A stretch of 64,000 nt of DNA from the NCBI GenBank assembly GCA_937898885.1, contig CALDKD010000013.1:72009-136008 (forward strand). Direction: 5' to 3'. A program made the translations under genes and the position numbers. Shown here piece after piece: positions 10,201-19,494 of the stretch. Under the pieces are notes generated by a model. It saw only the letters and a list, made by a program, of their open reading frames with translations. It was not told where the DNA came from and did not search any database. Numbering within the stretch: position 1 is the stretch's first letter; the number at the start of each line of letters is the position of its first letter. The stretch is from an uncultured Bacteroidales bacterium. Lineage in GTDB: Bacteria > Bacteroidota > Bacteroidia > Bacteroidales > Bacteroidaceae.

Positions 10201-10690
10201 CCTTAATTGAATAGGAGCCATCCTCCTTTGTCATTGCGGCGTAGAGGGCATTGTTATATGCCTGAACTCTTACACCGACCATAGGAGTATCGTCGGCCGC
10301 ATCGGTAACGACACCGGTAACAGTTCTCATACGGTTCATATCAGGCTGGCCCTGAACGCCTTTTCTCATTCCTACAGTATGATTCAGGTGTGAGATAGGG
10401 CTGTTGACAGATACGAATCCATCGTGCTGGAATGACAACATCTTCTCTCCGCCTGCAACCTCTATGGTATAGGCGCCATTCTCGTCGGTTGTAGTGGTGC
10501 AGGACGCATCGCTGTAAGCCTGAACCAGAACGCCTGACAATGGTGTGCCCTGAGCCGCGTCAATTACAGTACCGGTAAGTGTGGTCTGAGCGAAAGTAAA
10601 CACAGGGAATGCAAGTAAAAGCATAAGCAGTCCCTTGGGAATGAAACCCTTTCCTGTTCTTATATTATTCATCTTCATAACTATTATCAT
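7244..10690 (-). CDS. SusC/RagA-family TonB-dependent transporter with two tandem N-terminal regulatory-like domains (second pair)
   Basis: A 1148-residue outer-membrane transporter. After a signal peptide ending FTFAQ come two consecutive carboxypeptidase-regulatory-like beta-sandwich domains: about residues 36-100 (LTGTVIDAAQGTPLSGV) and 120-195 (VTGVVTDAADDTPMVGV). Most SusC proteins have one. The plug follows (LNINTQPLVVLDGVIMDM; GAKGANGVILINTKR), then the 22-strand barrel. The final YLRLKNVTLSYKIP and NNLFTLTNYLGCDPE segments are diagnostic for SusC. It would import oligosaccharides with TonB energy. The annotated ATG at 10690 gives MIIVMKMNN; the Met at 10678 or 10672 is also plausible. 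It lies 11 bp after a fasciclin gene and 5 bp before susD. Confidence 0.93.
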   Translation of the reverse strand: MIIVMKMNNIRTGKGFIPKGLLMLLLAFPVFTFAQTTLTGTVIDAAQGTPLSGVLVQAYSDASCTTTTDENGAYTIEVAGGEKMLSFQHDGFVSVNSPISHLNHTVGMRKGVQGQPDMNRMRTVTGVVTDAADDTPMVGVRVQAYNNALYAAMTKEDGSYSIKVPEYVTSLTYSLEGCNTNVASIASTNAPVNVRLYTDKFSEIYTTKTTGTKSKTTQVSSLNADISVDQQLQSGLMGDILTSMRSGGLGAGASMLVSGINSLNINTQPLVVLDGVIMDMQYDREYIHDGYYNNLLANIMVEDIENITVLKSGLAIYGAKGANGVILINTKRNKSMATKIDVSLAGNYQLMPKTPVMMNASQFRSYASEMIGTTQTEVADDYKFLQLDPNYYYYKTYNNDTDWSKEVYRNAFVQNYSINVQGGDDIANYNLSVGYASGNSTMKYNDYSRFNLRLNSDIILGNKVSVRFDASYSDVTRNMRDDGVPMDVDDATITAPGFLSLIKAPFLNPYTYDIHGNLSQFLSENDDYLEEILGQDVSLANPVSILENGEGVNKNYLGSRLISISILPKVEINRYWSINEHFNYTMSSIDENYYLPIQGTPQFKVIGIGTVDNKAAAMATQQNSFMSNTYFNFDKRFNAHDLHISGGFRWISNVYKQNGMIGYNSGNDKTPNMSTSLQYKSTNGVDDNDISLTWWAQGNYNYRERYYASVGLGLSASSRFGGNVSNGLRLAGVPWGIFPSVAGAWVMSAEPWFKARAINYLKLNAAFDLTGNDGFNDTASRTYFSPVSILSATGLALDNIGNSTLQWETTKRFSVGLDMNLFQNHLNLSANAFMSFTDNLLSISKLSYLTGIEDSWSNGGSLKNTGFDVAATVKLINTKSFQWEAGAGVGAYKNELTALPDNDRAFNTELFGATIRSQVGSPVGIFYGYKTDGVFANSSAAESAGLSMIATNGQKLAFAAGDMKFVDQYPDKIIDKKDMVQIGDPNPDLYGRFFTQASYKGLTLSATFNFSYGNDIFNYQRMILESGSRFMNQTVAMVNRWTCEGQVTSIPSANFEDPMGNSRFSDRWIEDGSYLRLKNVTLSYKIPVRNAIIQGITVWGAANNLFTLTNYLGCDPEFSMSNNILTQGIDRGLIPQSRNFSLGVKVNL

Positions 10691-10701
10691 TGAGAGGGTT
10701 A

Positions 10702-12447
10702 TTATTCAACAGGCTTCTCGGCAGGCTTCTCGACAGGCTCTAACAGAATGCCGTCAAGAAGCATTGTATTCGAGTAGCCCTGTGAGACCTTTGATGAGGT
10801 GATGTTACACTCAAGTACCACCTCCACTCTTGCATCCGGCTGTCCCAGGTTGCAGTTGTGCAGGAACAGATGGTCTGCAATCATAATGGTATCGACAACA
10901 GCCTTTCTGTTCTCGAAGGTCATAGCCCTGCGACGGGCATCAGTCATATAGTACTCCTGATATACACCGGTGGTGTCAACATAGTTGACTTTGGCGGTGA
11001 ACATATTTGTCTTTGGAGGCACGATATTACCGGTAATACAGTTCGGGAACACCACTGCGTAAATGTTATAATAGCCCTTAAGGTTGTCATAGATGTTGAA
11101 TGTCACCTTCCAACGGTCGGTAACGGCATTCTTACCATTAATGATAAGGAGTTTCTGCCTTGAGATCTGATCCAGGTAAATGGGCTCGTCAAGATATTCC
11201 TGATTCTTAATATTCAAGACATTGTATTCAGTAACATTGGTAACCTCAACAGATGGTATACGTCCGTTTGCCATCTCAGCCTCGCGCATAATCGGAGCGT
11301 TGTAGGTACGGGACGGGTCAAACGGCCACTCTGAGCAGACGTAGATTGTACCGTTACTGCACTCAACAGAATCAACGAGACAGGCGTCAAAGAAACGGTT
11401 TCCAGGAGTCATATCATAAATATGGTAATCCTTGTAGGTCGCCAGATACTCATCAAGGTTGAATGTAGTTGATGCGAAGAACGAATAATCGTTATCGTCT
11501 GTGCTCATAAACGGCTGTGTGGCCTTATTCATATTGAAGAAAGCATCTGTAAGGATGGCATTGTTCAGCCAGAATGTCTGCAAGGAGTCATCCTCGGTAT
11601 CAATATTGCCAAAGTCAAAGTTGTCTGAAATCTTTTTTATCATTGAGTTCAAGGCATCCTTATTTGGCAGTACCACGTTATACAAGCTGTCCTCTCTGTT
11701 GATGTAGCCGAACTTGTCAAGTATGATGCTCACCTCCTTCAAAACGGAGTCGGCATAGACAGTTTTACCATCAACCACGCCTGCGGCGACACTCTTAGCC
11801 TCATCAATCTCGTACTTTGTGTATTTAGCGATGAAGCCTCCGATATTTTCCTTGTATTCATCGGATGTGGTGATATACTCATAAAGACTCGGCTTGTAAT
11901 CAATAGAGCCGCTGATTATATGAAGAATACCATTGCTGCATGCCAGGTTCTTTGATGTGTAGCCTGCGCTCTGGATTCTGTCAAGAAACATTTCATAATG
12001 CTTGCCGCTCATCATCGTTACACGCTTGCCAACCTTTCCTACAGGATTGTTGAAACGGGCGATGTGATTCTTCAGGAATCTCTGACTTACAAGATAATTC
12101 TCTTCGGGAGTCTTATTCTCCTTTGTGTAAGCAGCGAGGTCTGGGAGCTCAGCCATTGCCTTATCGTCCGGAGCCCAGACTGTAAGGAACTGATCGGACT
12201 TAAGCAGATCATAGTACGTTACAGCATCTACAATCTTCTTTCCATTGTAAGTCTTGGTCGTTTTCAGGACCTTGACGAACTGCTGGGTGGAAGGATTACT
12301 CTCCAACTGCTCCAGGATTGTCATATCGGGCACCACCTCGGGATCAACCGAATAGTGACTGTCCCAGACATCGGAGCAGGATGCACAAAGACCTATAGCC
12401 AGAAAGGCCAGAAAAGTCTTGATTGATGAATTAAAATAATGCTTCAT
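10702..12447 (-). CDS. Fasciclin-domain lipoprotein
   Basis: A 581-residue lipoprotein (lipobox LCASC, Cys24). The N-terminal half shows fasciclin (FAS1) features: TILEQLESNPSTQQFVKVLK, then FLTVWAPDDKAMAELP, and LACSNGILHIISGSI as the second conserved box. A second, weaker FAS1-like unit follows near 190-330. The C-terminal ~200 residues form a beta-rich region that I do not recognise, ending in a PVEKPAEKPVE tail. Fasciclin domains are usually adhesion or binding modules; no catalysis is known for them. It lies 21 bp after another fasciclin lipoprotein gene and 11 bp before susC. I infer a surface glycan-binding accessory role for the adjacent SusCD pair, not demonstrated. Confidence 0.8.
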   Translation of the reverse strand: MKHYFNSSIKTFLAFLAIGLCASCSDVWDSHYSVDPEVVPDMTILEQLESNPSTQQFVKVLKTTKTYNGKKIVDAVTYYDLLKSDQFLTVWAPDDKAMAELPDLAAYTKENKTPEENYLVSQRFLKNHIARFNNPVGKVGKRVTMMSGKHYEMFLDRIQSAGYTSKNLACSNGILHIISGSIDYKPSLYEYITTSDEYKENIGGFIAKYTKYEIDEAKSVAAGVVDGKTVYADSVLKEVSIILDKFGYINREDSLYNVVLPNKDALNSMIKKISDNFDFGNIDTEDDSLQTFWLNNAILTDAFFNMNKATQPFMSTDDNDYSFFASTTFNLDEYLATYKDYHIYDMTPGNRFFDACLVDSVECSNGTIYVCSEWPFDPSRTYNAPIMREAEMANGRIPSVEVTNVTEYNVLNIKNQEYLDEPIYLDQISRQKLLIINGKNAVTDRWKVTFNIYDNLKGYYNIYAVVFPNCITGNIVPPKTNMFTAKVNYVDTTGVYQEYYMTDARRRAMTFENRKAVVDTIMIADHLFLHNCNLGQPDARVEVVLECNITSSKVSQGYSNTMLLDGILLEPVEKPAEKPVE

Positions 12448-12468
12448 ATCTTTTGTTAATTATTATTC

Positions 12469-14448
12469 TTAATGAGTGTCCTCCAGGTTATCATAAACAC
12501 TTTTCGGACACCACTCCATATAGTCAAAATTCATTTCGGCCTTTGGATTGTCCAGTACGAGCTTCATACGCAGGTAGTAGTCCTGGTCAGCGTAGAAATA
12601 ATCTGTTGTGATGATTCTACGGGCCATTGTACCCAATGTGCGGAAAGCGTCAGAGCCGTTGGTATGTGAGTCCGGTCCCTTCATATATCCTCTGTTGTGC
12701 ATAGACTTGTCCAATGCACGGATTGCGTCCTCATCGCCAAGCTCCTCATCTGATACCCATCCGATATTCGGATTGTCAATGGCAGACAGGGTAAGGTCAG
12801 TAGGAATGCCGCAAGGCTGCAGGGTATATGGTGAGTCACCGACATAGTTCTGAACTATACCGCAACCCTCGTATCCACGATAAGACAGACGAAGCTCCCA
12901 GGTACCGTCAAATGGCACAGGTGGCAACTTAAGATACAAGTCATAATTGCCTTGCAGGTCAAGTCCGTCACCCTGATAACTCCAGTTGGAGGTAACGGCT
13001 GTCCTTACCCACATAATATAGTCGTCCGTGTAGGAGTGGAAGTTCATAGGTTGTTTGAAACCTGTATTCCTAGTAGAGAGCTGACGTGCGCCGGATGTCA
13101 TGAAATCCGGAGACAGGGTGCAGCAGTCTATTCTCATACGACGGTTCAGAATATCATTACGGGTAAGATCGTCATATAAAAGAATATCATCAATGTAATG
13201 ATAATAACCGTTACAAGCCTCATTGTCGACACCACGCATCTCAGATGCCGTCATTACTCTGACACCACGATGATTGGCACGGCCCTCAAACTCGATGGTG
13301 TTCGGTCCGATACCTCTGCGGTTGACGTATGTGCCGGCCACCGAACCGTCAGTCACAGTAGAGACGCGCATGATGGAATGCGGCATATAGGTCTCGAAAT
13401 AATCCTCAGGGTCTATGTACTGAAGAACACATCTTGACTTGATAATATCCTCACGGCAATTGAAATCAAAGCTGGTAGGTACTGCGAAAGGCAGTATGTG
13501 ATACGACACGAAACGGTTCAACGGGTGCCTGCGATCTCTATAATCATCCTCTCCATAGGTTCCGACATATCCCGGGTAGGATTCGTCATATACCTGCTTG
13601 GCAAACTTTATCAAATCATCAATATTATTGATGCCATTTGCCTTAAAGATGGAATCAGGCTCTGCAAGGATTGTGAAATTAGTCTTTCTTGAACCCCAGT
13701 AATAGACGTGGTAATCAGTACCACCTCCCTGGCCTACCACTCCCTCGTCAACAGAGTCGGAGCTGATATGATAAGTCTCATCCTTCCATTCCTTGAGAGA
13801 GTCCTCAAGCCCTACAAGGTTGAGAGCTGTAGCAAAAATGGAGAGCCTTGGATCATTCTTGACCACATCATATATATAGTCGCCCGATACTTTAATTACG
13901 CTGTCCACAACGTGAACGACACCGTTCTGTACTGTGTCATCAACCACCAGGAGATGTGAGCTCTTGTTGATGCAATAACGCAGACGATACCTGCCGTTCT
14001 CAGTAGGGACAGAATCGTAGGTCAGTGAGAGGAAACGGTCGTTCAGATTAACCTGCGGGAAACTGCCCTCTGACTGATCCGCGATAAAGAAAGTATTTCG
14101 GATAAGATGTGTCCAGGTAAGAGTATCACAATCGGCTGTGGGCAACTCCTCGACAGAGCTGAGATTCTTGCTCTTCAGAAAAGCCGCAATGGCGTCGTTT
14201 GTCGGAGCAAAACAGGTGTAATCACCGTATGTATCCAACTCACCCCATGTCTTTGCCCTCTTGAGGATGGTTATGAAATCACTGAAGACCTCAGGCGAAG
14301 CTTCCAGATAGTCAGCCACTGTATTACCGGTAAAGGTGTAGTACGTGGCCGGAGCCTGTTCCTTGAAGCATCCCTCAAGGGCAAGTACGGCAAACGTCAC
14401 CAATCCGGTAACAAGTGTCAGACTCTTTATTTTTCGCAAAAAGCTCAT
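12469..14448 (-). CDS. Fasciclin-domain lipoprotein with C-terminal beta-sandwich-like region
   Basis: A 659-residue lipoprotein (lipobox LEGC, Cys27). Residues about 40-200 are a recognisable FAS1 domain: VADYLEASPEVFSDFITILKRA, YTCFAPTNDAIAAFLKS, and VQNGVVHVVDSVI as the conserved second box. A second FAS1-like unit spans about 205-420, with a closing box near YHYIDDILLYDD. The last ~230 residues (from about RMRIDCCTLSPDF) are beta-rich with many aromatic residues (WSYQGDGLDL, WELRLSYRGYEG), suggesting a carbohydrate-binding-type sandwich. It sits between susD (22 bp upstream) and the next fasciclin gene. Its function is inferred as surface binding only. Confidence 0.8.
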   Translation of the reverse strand: MSFLRKIKSLTLVTGLVTFAVLALEGCFKEQAPATYYTFTGNTVADYLEASPEVFSDFITILKRAKTWGELDTYGDYTCFAPTNDAIAAFLKSKNLSSVEELPTADCDTLTWTHLIRNTFFIADQSEGSFPQVNLNDRFLSLTYDSVPTENGRYRLRYCINKSSHLLVVDDTVQNGVVHVVDSVIKVSGDYIYDVVKNDPRLSIFATALNLVGLEDSLKEWKDETYHISSDSVDEGVVGQGGGTDYHVYYWGSRKTNFTILAEPDSIFKANGINNIDDLIKFAKQVYDESYPGYVGTYGEDDYRDRRHPLNRFVSYHILPFAVPTSFDFNCREDIIKSRCVLQYIDPEDYFETYMPHSIMRVSTVTDGSVAGTYVNRRGIGPNTIEFEGRANHRGVRVMTASEMRGVDNEACNGYYHYIDDILLYDDLTRNDILNRRMRIDCCTLSPDFMTSGARQLSTRNTGFKQPMNFHSYTDDYIMWVRTAVTSNWSYQGDGLDLQGNYDLYLKLPPVPFDGTWELRLSYRGYEGCGIVQNYVGDSPYTLQPCGIPTDLTLSAIDNPNIGWVSDEELGDEDAIRALDKSMHNRGYMKGPDSHTNGSDAFRTLGTMARRIITTDYFYADQDYYLRMKLVLDNPKAEMNFDYMEWCPKSVYDNLEDTH

Positions 14449-14470
14449 TATTCAATGATAACTTATCCTA

Positions 14471-16165
14471 TTAATTCTTTGAAATATACTCATCCTCAAT
14501 GTATGCGGGATTCTGCTTCAGAAGTGGATTAATCTTAAGCTCGTCCTTCGATATCGGGAAATAGATGGCATCCATATCAGCAAGCTTGATACGGATAGCG
14601 CTCTGGTTCTCGGTATGCTTCTGAAGAACCCAGCTGACAAGACGTCTGGTATTGTTGTCTCTTCTGGCTACACGCATAAGGTCAAACCAACGCTTGCCCT
14701 CGAACAGAAGCTCGCAACGACGCTCAAGAAGAACTCTCTCCTCTGCCTGCTGGATAGATGACTTGAAATCCTTCTCTGATATAGACTTTGCCAAAGAGTT
14801 GACCTTGATGTTCAAGGCACGGTCATTGACAGCCTTAACAAGATGATAAGCCTGTGTCAGCAATGAATCCTGAAGAGAGGCGTTTGCCTCGTTGGCGGCC
14901 AGCATTACCTTTGCCTCAGCCTCCATCAGGACTACATCGGTAAGACGATAGATAATCCAGTTTGCGCTCTTTACGTTGCTACGTGTCTGAGAGCTGATGG
15001 TAGGAGTAAGGTTGTTGACATCAACCTCGGCATTTGAGCGTACATACTTTCTGATGCGGTGTGATGAGGTACCCTCCTCCATATACTCAAGCCAACGTGA
15101 GTCATACTTCTGGAAATACTTGTTGCTGTTGTCCTTCACACCTGTCAGAAGCTGAGAGAAAGCCTCAATTGAGCCGTTAGGATTATCCTGGCTTCCGTAG
15201 TAGCTGTTTACGAAGCCGTTTGATACGCTCTGATTCTGCATAAATGCGAGCTCAAACAGACTCTCATATGAGTTACCTGTACCGAATATCTCGTTATATG
15301 CGGTACCGGTCTTTGAGGTACCGAGCGACTCCTTGATCAAAGGAATATTCTCGTAAAGCTCAATGGTGCAGTCTGTACCCTGCTTGTCCTTGAATTCCTT
15401 ATAGTCAACATTCTTTCTTGCGATGACTTTCTCGCAATTCTCAACACACTTCGCATAGTCTCCCTTCCAGAGATACATATCTGCAAGCAGAGCCCAGACT
15501 GCAACGCGTGTGATACGTGAGGTGTTGGATACATCGCCAATCTCCTTGAAACGGTTCACAGCCCACTCCTGACCCGGAACACTGATGCTCTCAAGTGTTG
15601 AGATCAACTCATCAAGAATATAATCGAAACTTGACGCGGCAATTACGAACTCCTCCTCATCATCCTTGGAGGGATTGGTTACGTAAGGAACATCCCTGTA
15701 TGCGCGGATAAGGTAGAAATAACACAATGAACGGAGTGTATAGGCCTCAGCCAGATGTCCCCTAAGCTCAGCCTCGGTATAGTTAGGATCCTTCTCAGCC
15801 ACACCAGGAGCATAATACAGAACTGTATTTGCCCTGTTGATGACATCGTAGAAGCAACTCCATGATGTGAAGCTGTTGGTCTCAAGGATATTGTCCTTAA
15901 GAATCTGAGTAAGATCATTGGATGCGGAACTGCTGGCGACAATGTTGTCTGAGCGCATCTCGCCCCACATTGACATTCTCATTATACAATCCTGCGACTC
16001 CATAGCGGCATAAGCGCCAAGAAGAACGCTCTCTACATCGGCCTTATCAGTCCAGAAGTTCTCCAATACTACATCGTTCAACGGAACAAGTGTAAGAAAA
16101 TCGTTGCAGCCTGATAATGACAGACCCAGAATCGCCGATAATGCTATATTGAATATCTTTTTCAT
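14471..16165 (-). CDS. SusD/RagB-family outer-membrane lipoprotein (first pair)
   Basis: A 564-residue lipoprotein (lipobox LSGC, Cys20) starting with the typical CNDFLTLVPLNDV segment of SusD proteins. It has the TPR-like helical scaffold (EAYTLRSLCYFYLIRAYRDVPYV) and the C-terminal RRCELLFEGKRWFDLMR motif that is diagnostic for RagB/SusD. The ending AIYFPISKDELKINPLLKQNP is also a signature of the family. It binds glycan at the cell surface and caps the SusC pore. It lies 20 bp after its susC and 22 bp before a fasciclin gene. Confidence 0.95.
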   Translation of the reverse strand: MKKIFNIALSAILGLSLSGCNDFLTLVPLNDVVLENFWTDKADVESVLLGAYAAMESQDCIMRMSMWGEMRSDNIVASSSASNDLTQILKDNILETNSFTSWSCFYDVINRANTVLYYAPGVAEKDPNYTEAELRGHLAEAYTLRSLCYFYLIRAYRDVPYVTNPSKDDEEEFVIAASSFDYILDELISTLESISVPGQEWAVNRFKEIGDVSNTSRITRVAVWALLADMYLWKGDYAKCVENCEKVIARKNVDYKEFKDKQGTDCTIELYENIPLIKESLGTSKTGTAYNEIFGTGNSYESLFELAFMQNQSVSNGFVNSYYGSQDNPNGSIEAFSQLLTGVKDNSNKYFQKYDSRWLEYMEEGTSSHRIRKYVRSNAEVDVNNLTPTISSQTRSNVKSANWIIYRLTDVVLMEAEAKVMLAANEANASLQDSLLTQAYHLVKAVNDRALNIKVNSLAKSISEKDFKSSIQQAEERVLLERRCELLFEGKRWFDLMRVARRDNNTRRLVSWVLQKHTENQSAIRIKLADMDAIYFPISKDELKINPLLKQNPAYIEDEYISKN

Positions 16166-16185
16166 CTTTATCTGATATTATTAGA

Positions 16186-19100
16186 TTAGAAATTGACTGT
16201 CAGACTAAGTGTGAATGACTTGGCACGAGGTGTCTGGCTATTATCCTGAGCAAGACCCCAGCTGCCCTGCGAGATCTCAGGATCAGCACCTGAATACTTT
16301 GTGAGAACGAACAGATTGTTCATTGATGCTGAGAGTGACATTCCCTGTACACCGAAGTTCTTTGTGATCTTTGGATCAAGAGAGTATGACAGCTGGACGT
16401 AGTTCAGACGGAGCATTGAGCCATCCTCTACATAACGGTCGCTGGCTAGCCAGTTGTAACCGTAGTTGTGGAGTGCGCGAGGTACTGTGGTCTCATCGCC
16501 CTCAACACGCCATCTCCAATTGACAGAAGCGATGGAGTTGTCATTGTTGTACATCTTCTCAAGTCCCATACGGGCATTGTTGATAACCTTGTTGCCCCAA
16601 CGGAAGTTGAACTGAGTGTTCAGTGAGAAACGTCCGTATGTGAATCTCAGACCGAAACCACCGGAGAGTTTAGGAAGTGTGCTACCCAGATATACGATAT
16701 CAAGCTCGTTGATGTTACCATCGTGGTTGATATCCTCATAGATTGCGTCACCGCCTACGAACTCGTACTCAGCGGTCTCGCCGTAAGCGAACATCATAGG
16801 TTTGGTCTTATTCTTTGAATCCAGAATGACGTTGCCATTCTCATCCTTTACGACAGGTGCGTTGGGACCGCTTACGCCCGGAATCTCCTCAGGGCTGTAC
16901 TCGCTGTACTGGTAAACGCCCAGATACTTGAAACCGTAGATTGAGCCGAAGGCATTGTTCAGCTGAACGTATGTAAGCCACTGGCCATTGTCATAGTTGA
17001 ACTCACTGTTGAAACCATCAAGGATGGTAGGATCCATCTGAGTAAGCTCATTGTAGTTGTCGGAGAATGTAAGGTTACCGTTAACTGAGAACTTCCCTAC
17101 GTTGATGAAGCGGTTGGCGTTCAGGTTAAGCTCCCATCCTCTGTTGCGCATCTCACCCTGGTTGGAGTACTGAATATTGCTGAAACCGGCAGAGGTAGGA
17201 ATGCTGAGATTATTCATCAGAAGCTTTGTGGTGTACTTGCTGTATAAGTTAACATCAAATGTCAGCTTATCGTTGAACAGACCAACATCGAAACCTAAGT
17301 TCCACTGCTGGGCCTCCTCCCACTGCAGTTTGTTAAGACGGATGTTTGAAGGATAGATAGTAGCTGTATTCAGATATGCGTTACCTGATGAATACTTGCT
17401 GTAGTAGAGTCCCTGACCACCTGGCGAGCGTCCGTTGATACCCCAGCTCGGACGGATGGAGAGCATCGTGATCCAAGGAGCGTTGTCCTTGATGAAAGGC
17501 TCATCGCTGATGTTCCAACGTAATGATACTGACGGGAATGTACCCCAGCGGCGGCTGTCGCCGAATGCTGTTGAGCCGTCGGTTCTGGAAGTGAAGTCAA
17601 CGATATACTTGCCCTTGAATGCATAGTGTGCCTGGAACAGTGCCCATACGCTTCTACCCTGTCCTGCGCCTGTGCTGAAGCTTTGGATAGTACCTGGCAG
17701 AGCGGTTGATGTAAATGTTCCTGAAGGAAGTCCGTAAATACCCTGTTGCTGGCTCTTGTCATTTGAGGACTCAATGTGACCTCTTACAAGCGCCATGAAA
17801 GAGTGGTTAGGATTGTTGAAGTGAGGAACAAATGTCAGAGAGTGCTCGGTTGCGACAGACATTCTCTTCTGAGTATTAGTTGATGAGCTGTTGTTGCCTT
17901 GTGAGTTCCATGATCCTGTATGCAGACTTGACGGCTCAAAGTTATCGGATGTGCTGTTGAACACACTGAAGTTGATCATACCCTCGTATGTGAGTTTTGT
18001 CTGGTCATTCTCCAGTCCGAGAATGTTATAGACAAGACGGAACTCAGGATTAATCTGCAGTGAGGTTGACACATTGTTTACATTGTAGGCCTGGTTAAGC
18101 GGGTTGACACCTACGTCATTTCTCAACTCCTCAGATACTACGCTGTTAAGAACCTCATAGTAAACGTCAGTATCGTTGCCAAACTCATCCTCGTAGAACG
18201 GAGAGAGGTTAGGCATACGCTTCAAGGCAGTGGCAAGGCTGGTAGGATTCTGATGGTTCTTGGTATAGGTCATATTGTAGTTGGTTACAACCTTGATACG
18301 ATCTGAGATGAAGTAATCCAATGCCACACGGGTAGTGAAACGGTTAAGATGCTGAGCGATGATAGAACCGTTCTGAGTATCGAAACCGGCGGAGATACGG
18401 AAGTTTGCCTTCTCACCACCACCTGAGATTGCCAGGTTGAATGAGTGCTGTGCGCCGAACTGCTTTACAAGTGACGGCCAATCCGTATTATCATTGAACA
18501 TATTGTACTCTGACCAACTGGGATCATAGTTGATCTCATTGATGTTTGCGGCATCGTCGCTGAGGTGTGGGTTGAAGTAGCTCTCCTTGAGGAACATTGT
18601 GTACTGGTCACCATTCAGAAGCTTGTAGCTCTGCGGCTGCCAGGTACCGTTCATACGATAGGAGAATGTGACACGGGTCTTACCGCGTGTACCACGCTTT
18701 GTCTTGATCTCGATTACACCGTTGGCACCCTGTGAGCCCCAGATACCTGCTGATGAGGCATCCTTAAGTACAGTGATACTGGAGATATCCTCCGGGTTCA
18801 CATTAAGAAGCTGAGCGAACTGCTCCTCGTTGGCGGTGGCATAGTCAATCTCAGACCTGAAGTCGTTGTTCCAAGGAACACCATCAACTACAATCAGAGG
18901 GTTGGAGTCACCGGTAATGGTGGATACGCCACGCAAGTGCATTGTTGAGCCTGATCCAAGGTTACCGTTGTTCATAACGATATCCAGACCGGAGATACGG
19001 CCCTGAAGAGCCTCGTCGACTGTTGTGATACCCAGTCCCTCAAACTCCTCCATTGAGATACGCTGTGCGGCACCGGAGACCTCGCGCTCAGGAATTGCAA

Positions 19101-19476
19101 GACCACTGGACTCGGTCACACGGTCAGCCCTGATGACAACCTCCTCGATTGCCTGCATATCCTTAAGAGTAATATCAAAATAGGTCTTGTTCAGTGGCAG
19201 AAGAACTGTCTCATAACCAACGTATGATACCTTCAGCTTGTCATTAGGGCTGCCAAGACGGAAGGAGAACTGACCATTAATATCGGTAATTGCGTGTGCG
19301 ATGATACGGTCTGAAGCGTCAACCTCTATGACGTTAACCATCATCATAGGACCTTCGCTGTCAGAGATGACACCGCTGATGACATCACCGGCCTTCTGAG
19401 CGAAAACAAATCCCGGAAGCAAACCAAGAGCCAGAGCTGCGGCTCCTTTCATTATTCTATTTATCATCTTTTTCAT
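16186..19476 (-). CDS. SusC/RagA-family TonB-dependent transporter (first pair)
   Basis: A 1096-residue outer-membrane transporter. The signal peptide ends FVFAQ, then a single carboxypeptidase-regulatory-like domain spans about 33-110 (ISGVISDSEGPMMMVNV; FSFRLGSPNDKLKVSYVGYETV). The plug contains ISGLDIVMNNGNLGSGS, IVVDGVPWNND and GSQGANGVIEIKTKRG. The barrel ends with MLRLNYVQLSYSL and NNLFVLTKYSGADPEIS, the SusC signature. It should import oligosaccharides powered by TonB. Its N-terminal domain is strikingly like the C-terminal domain of the DUF4419 protein at 43495-45315. It lies 18 bp after the 991-residue fasciclin gene. Confidence 0.95.
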   Translation of the reverse strand: MKKMINRIMKGAAALALGLLPGFVFAQKAGDVISGVISDSEGPMMMVNVIEVDASDRIIAHAITDINGQFSFRLGSPNDKLKVSYVGYETVLLPLNKTYFDITLKDMQAIEEVVIRADRVTESSGLAIPEREVSGAAQRISMEEFEGLGITTVDEALQGRISGLDIVMNNGNLGSGSTMHLRGVSTITGDSNPLIVVDGVPWNNDFRSEIDYATANEEQFAQLLNVNPEDISSITVLKDASSAGIWGSQGANGVIEIKTKRGTRGKTRVTFSYRMNGTWQPQSYKLLNGDQYTMFLKESYFNPHLSDDAANINEINYDPSWSEYNMFNDNTDWPSLVKQFGAQHSFNLAISGGGEKANFRISAGFDTQNGSIIAQHLNRFTTRVALDYFISDRIKVVTNYNMTYTKNHQNPTSLATALKRMPNLSPFYEDEFGNDTDVYYEVLNSVVSEELRNDVGVNPLNQAYNVNNVSTSLQINPEFRLVYNILGLENDQTKLTYEGMINFSVFNSTSDNFEPSSLHTGSWNSQGNNSSSTNTQKRMSVATEHSLTFVPHFNNPNHSFMALVRGHIESSNDKSQQQGIYGLPSGTFTSTALPGTIQSFSTGAGQGRSVWALFQAHYAFKGKYIVDFTSRTDGSTAFGDSRRWGTFPSVSLRWNISDEPFIKDNAPWITMLSIRPSWGINGRSPGGQGLYYSKYSSGNAYLNTATIYPSNIRLNKLQWEEAQQWNLGFDVGLFNDKLTFDVNLYSKYTTKLLMNNLSIPTSAGFSNIQYSNQGEMRNRGWELNLNANRFINVGKFSVNGNLTFSDNYNELTQMDPTILDGFNSEFNYDNGQWLTYVQLNNAFGSIYGFKYLGVYQYSEYSPEEIPGVSGPNAPVVKDENGNVILDSKNKTKPMMFAYGETAEYEFVGGDAIYEDINHDGNINELDIVYLGSTLPKLSGGFGLRFTYGRFSLNTQFNFRWGNKVINNARMGLEKMYNNDNSIASVNWRWRVEGDETTVPRALHNYGYNWLASDRYVEDGSMLRLNYVQLSYSLDPKITKNFGVQGMSLSASMNNLFVLTKYSGADPEISQGSWGLAQDNSQTPRAKSFTLSLTVNF

Positions 19477-19494
19477 TTTCCTTTAGTTTGCCGG

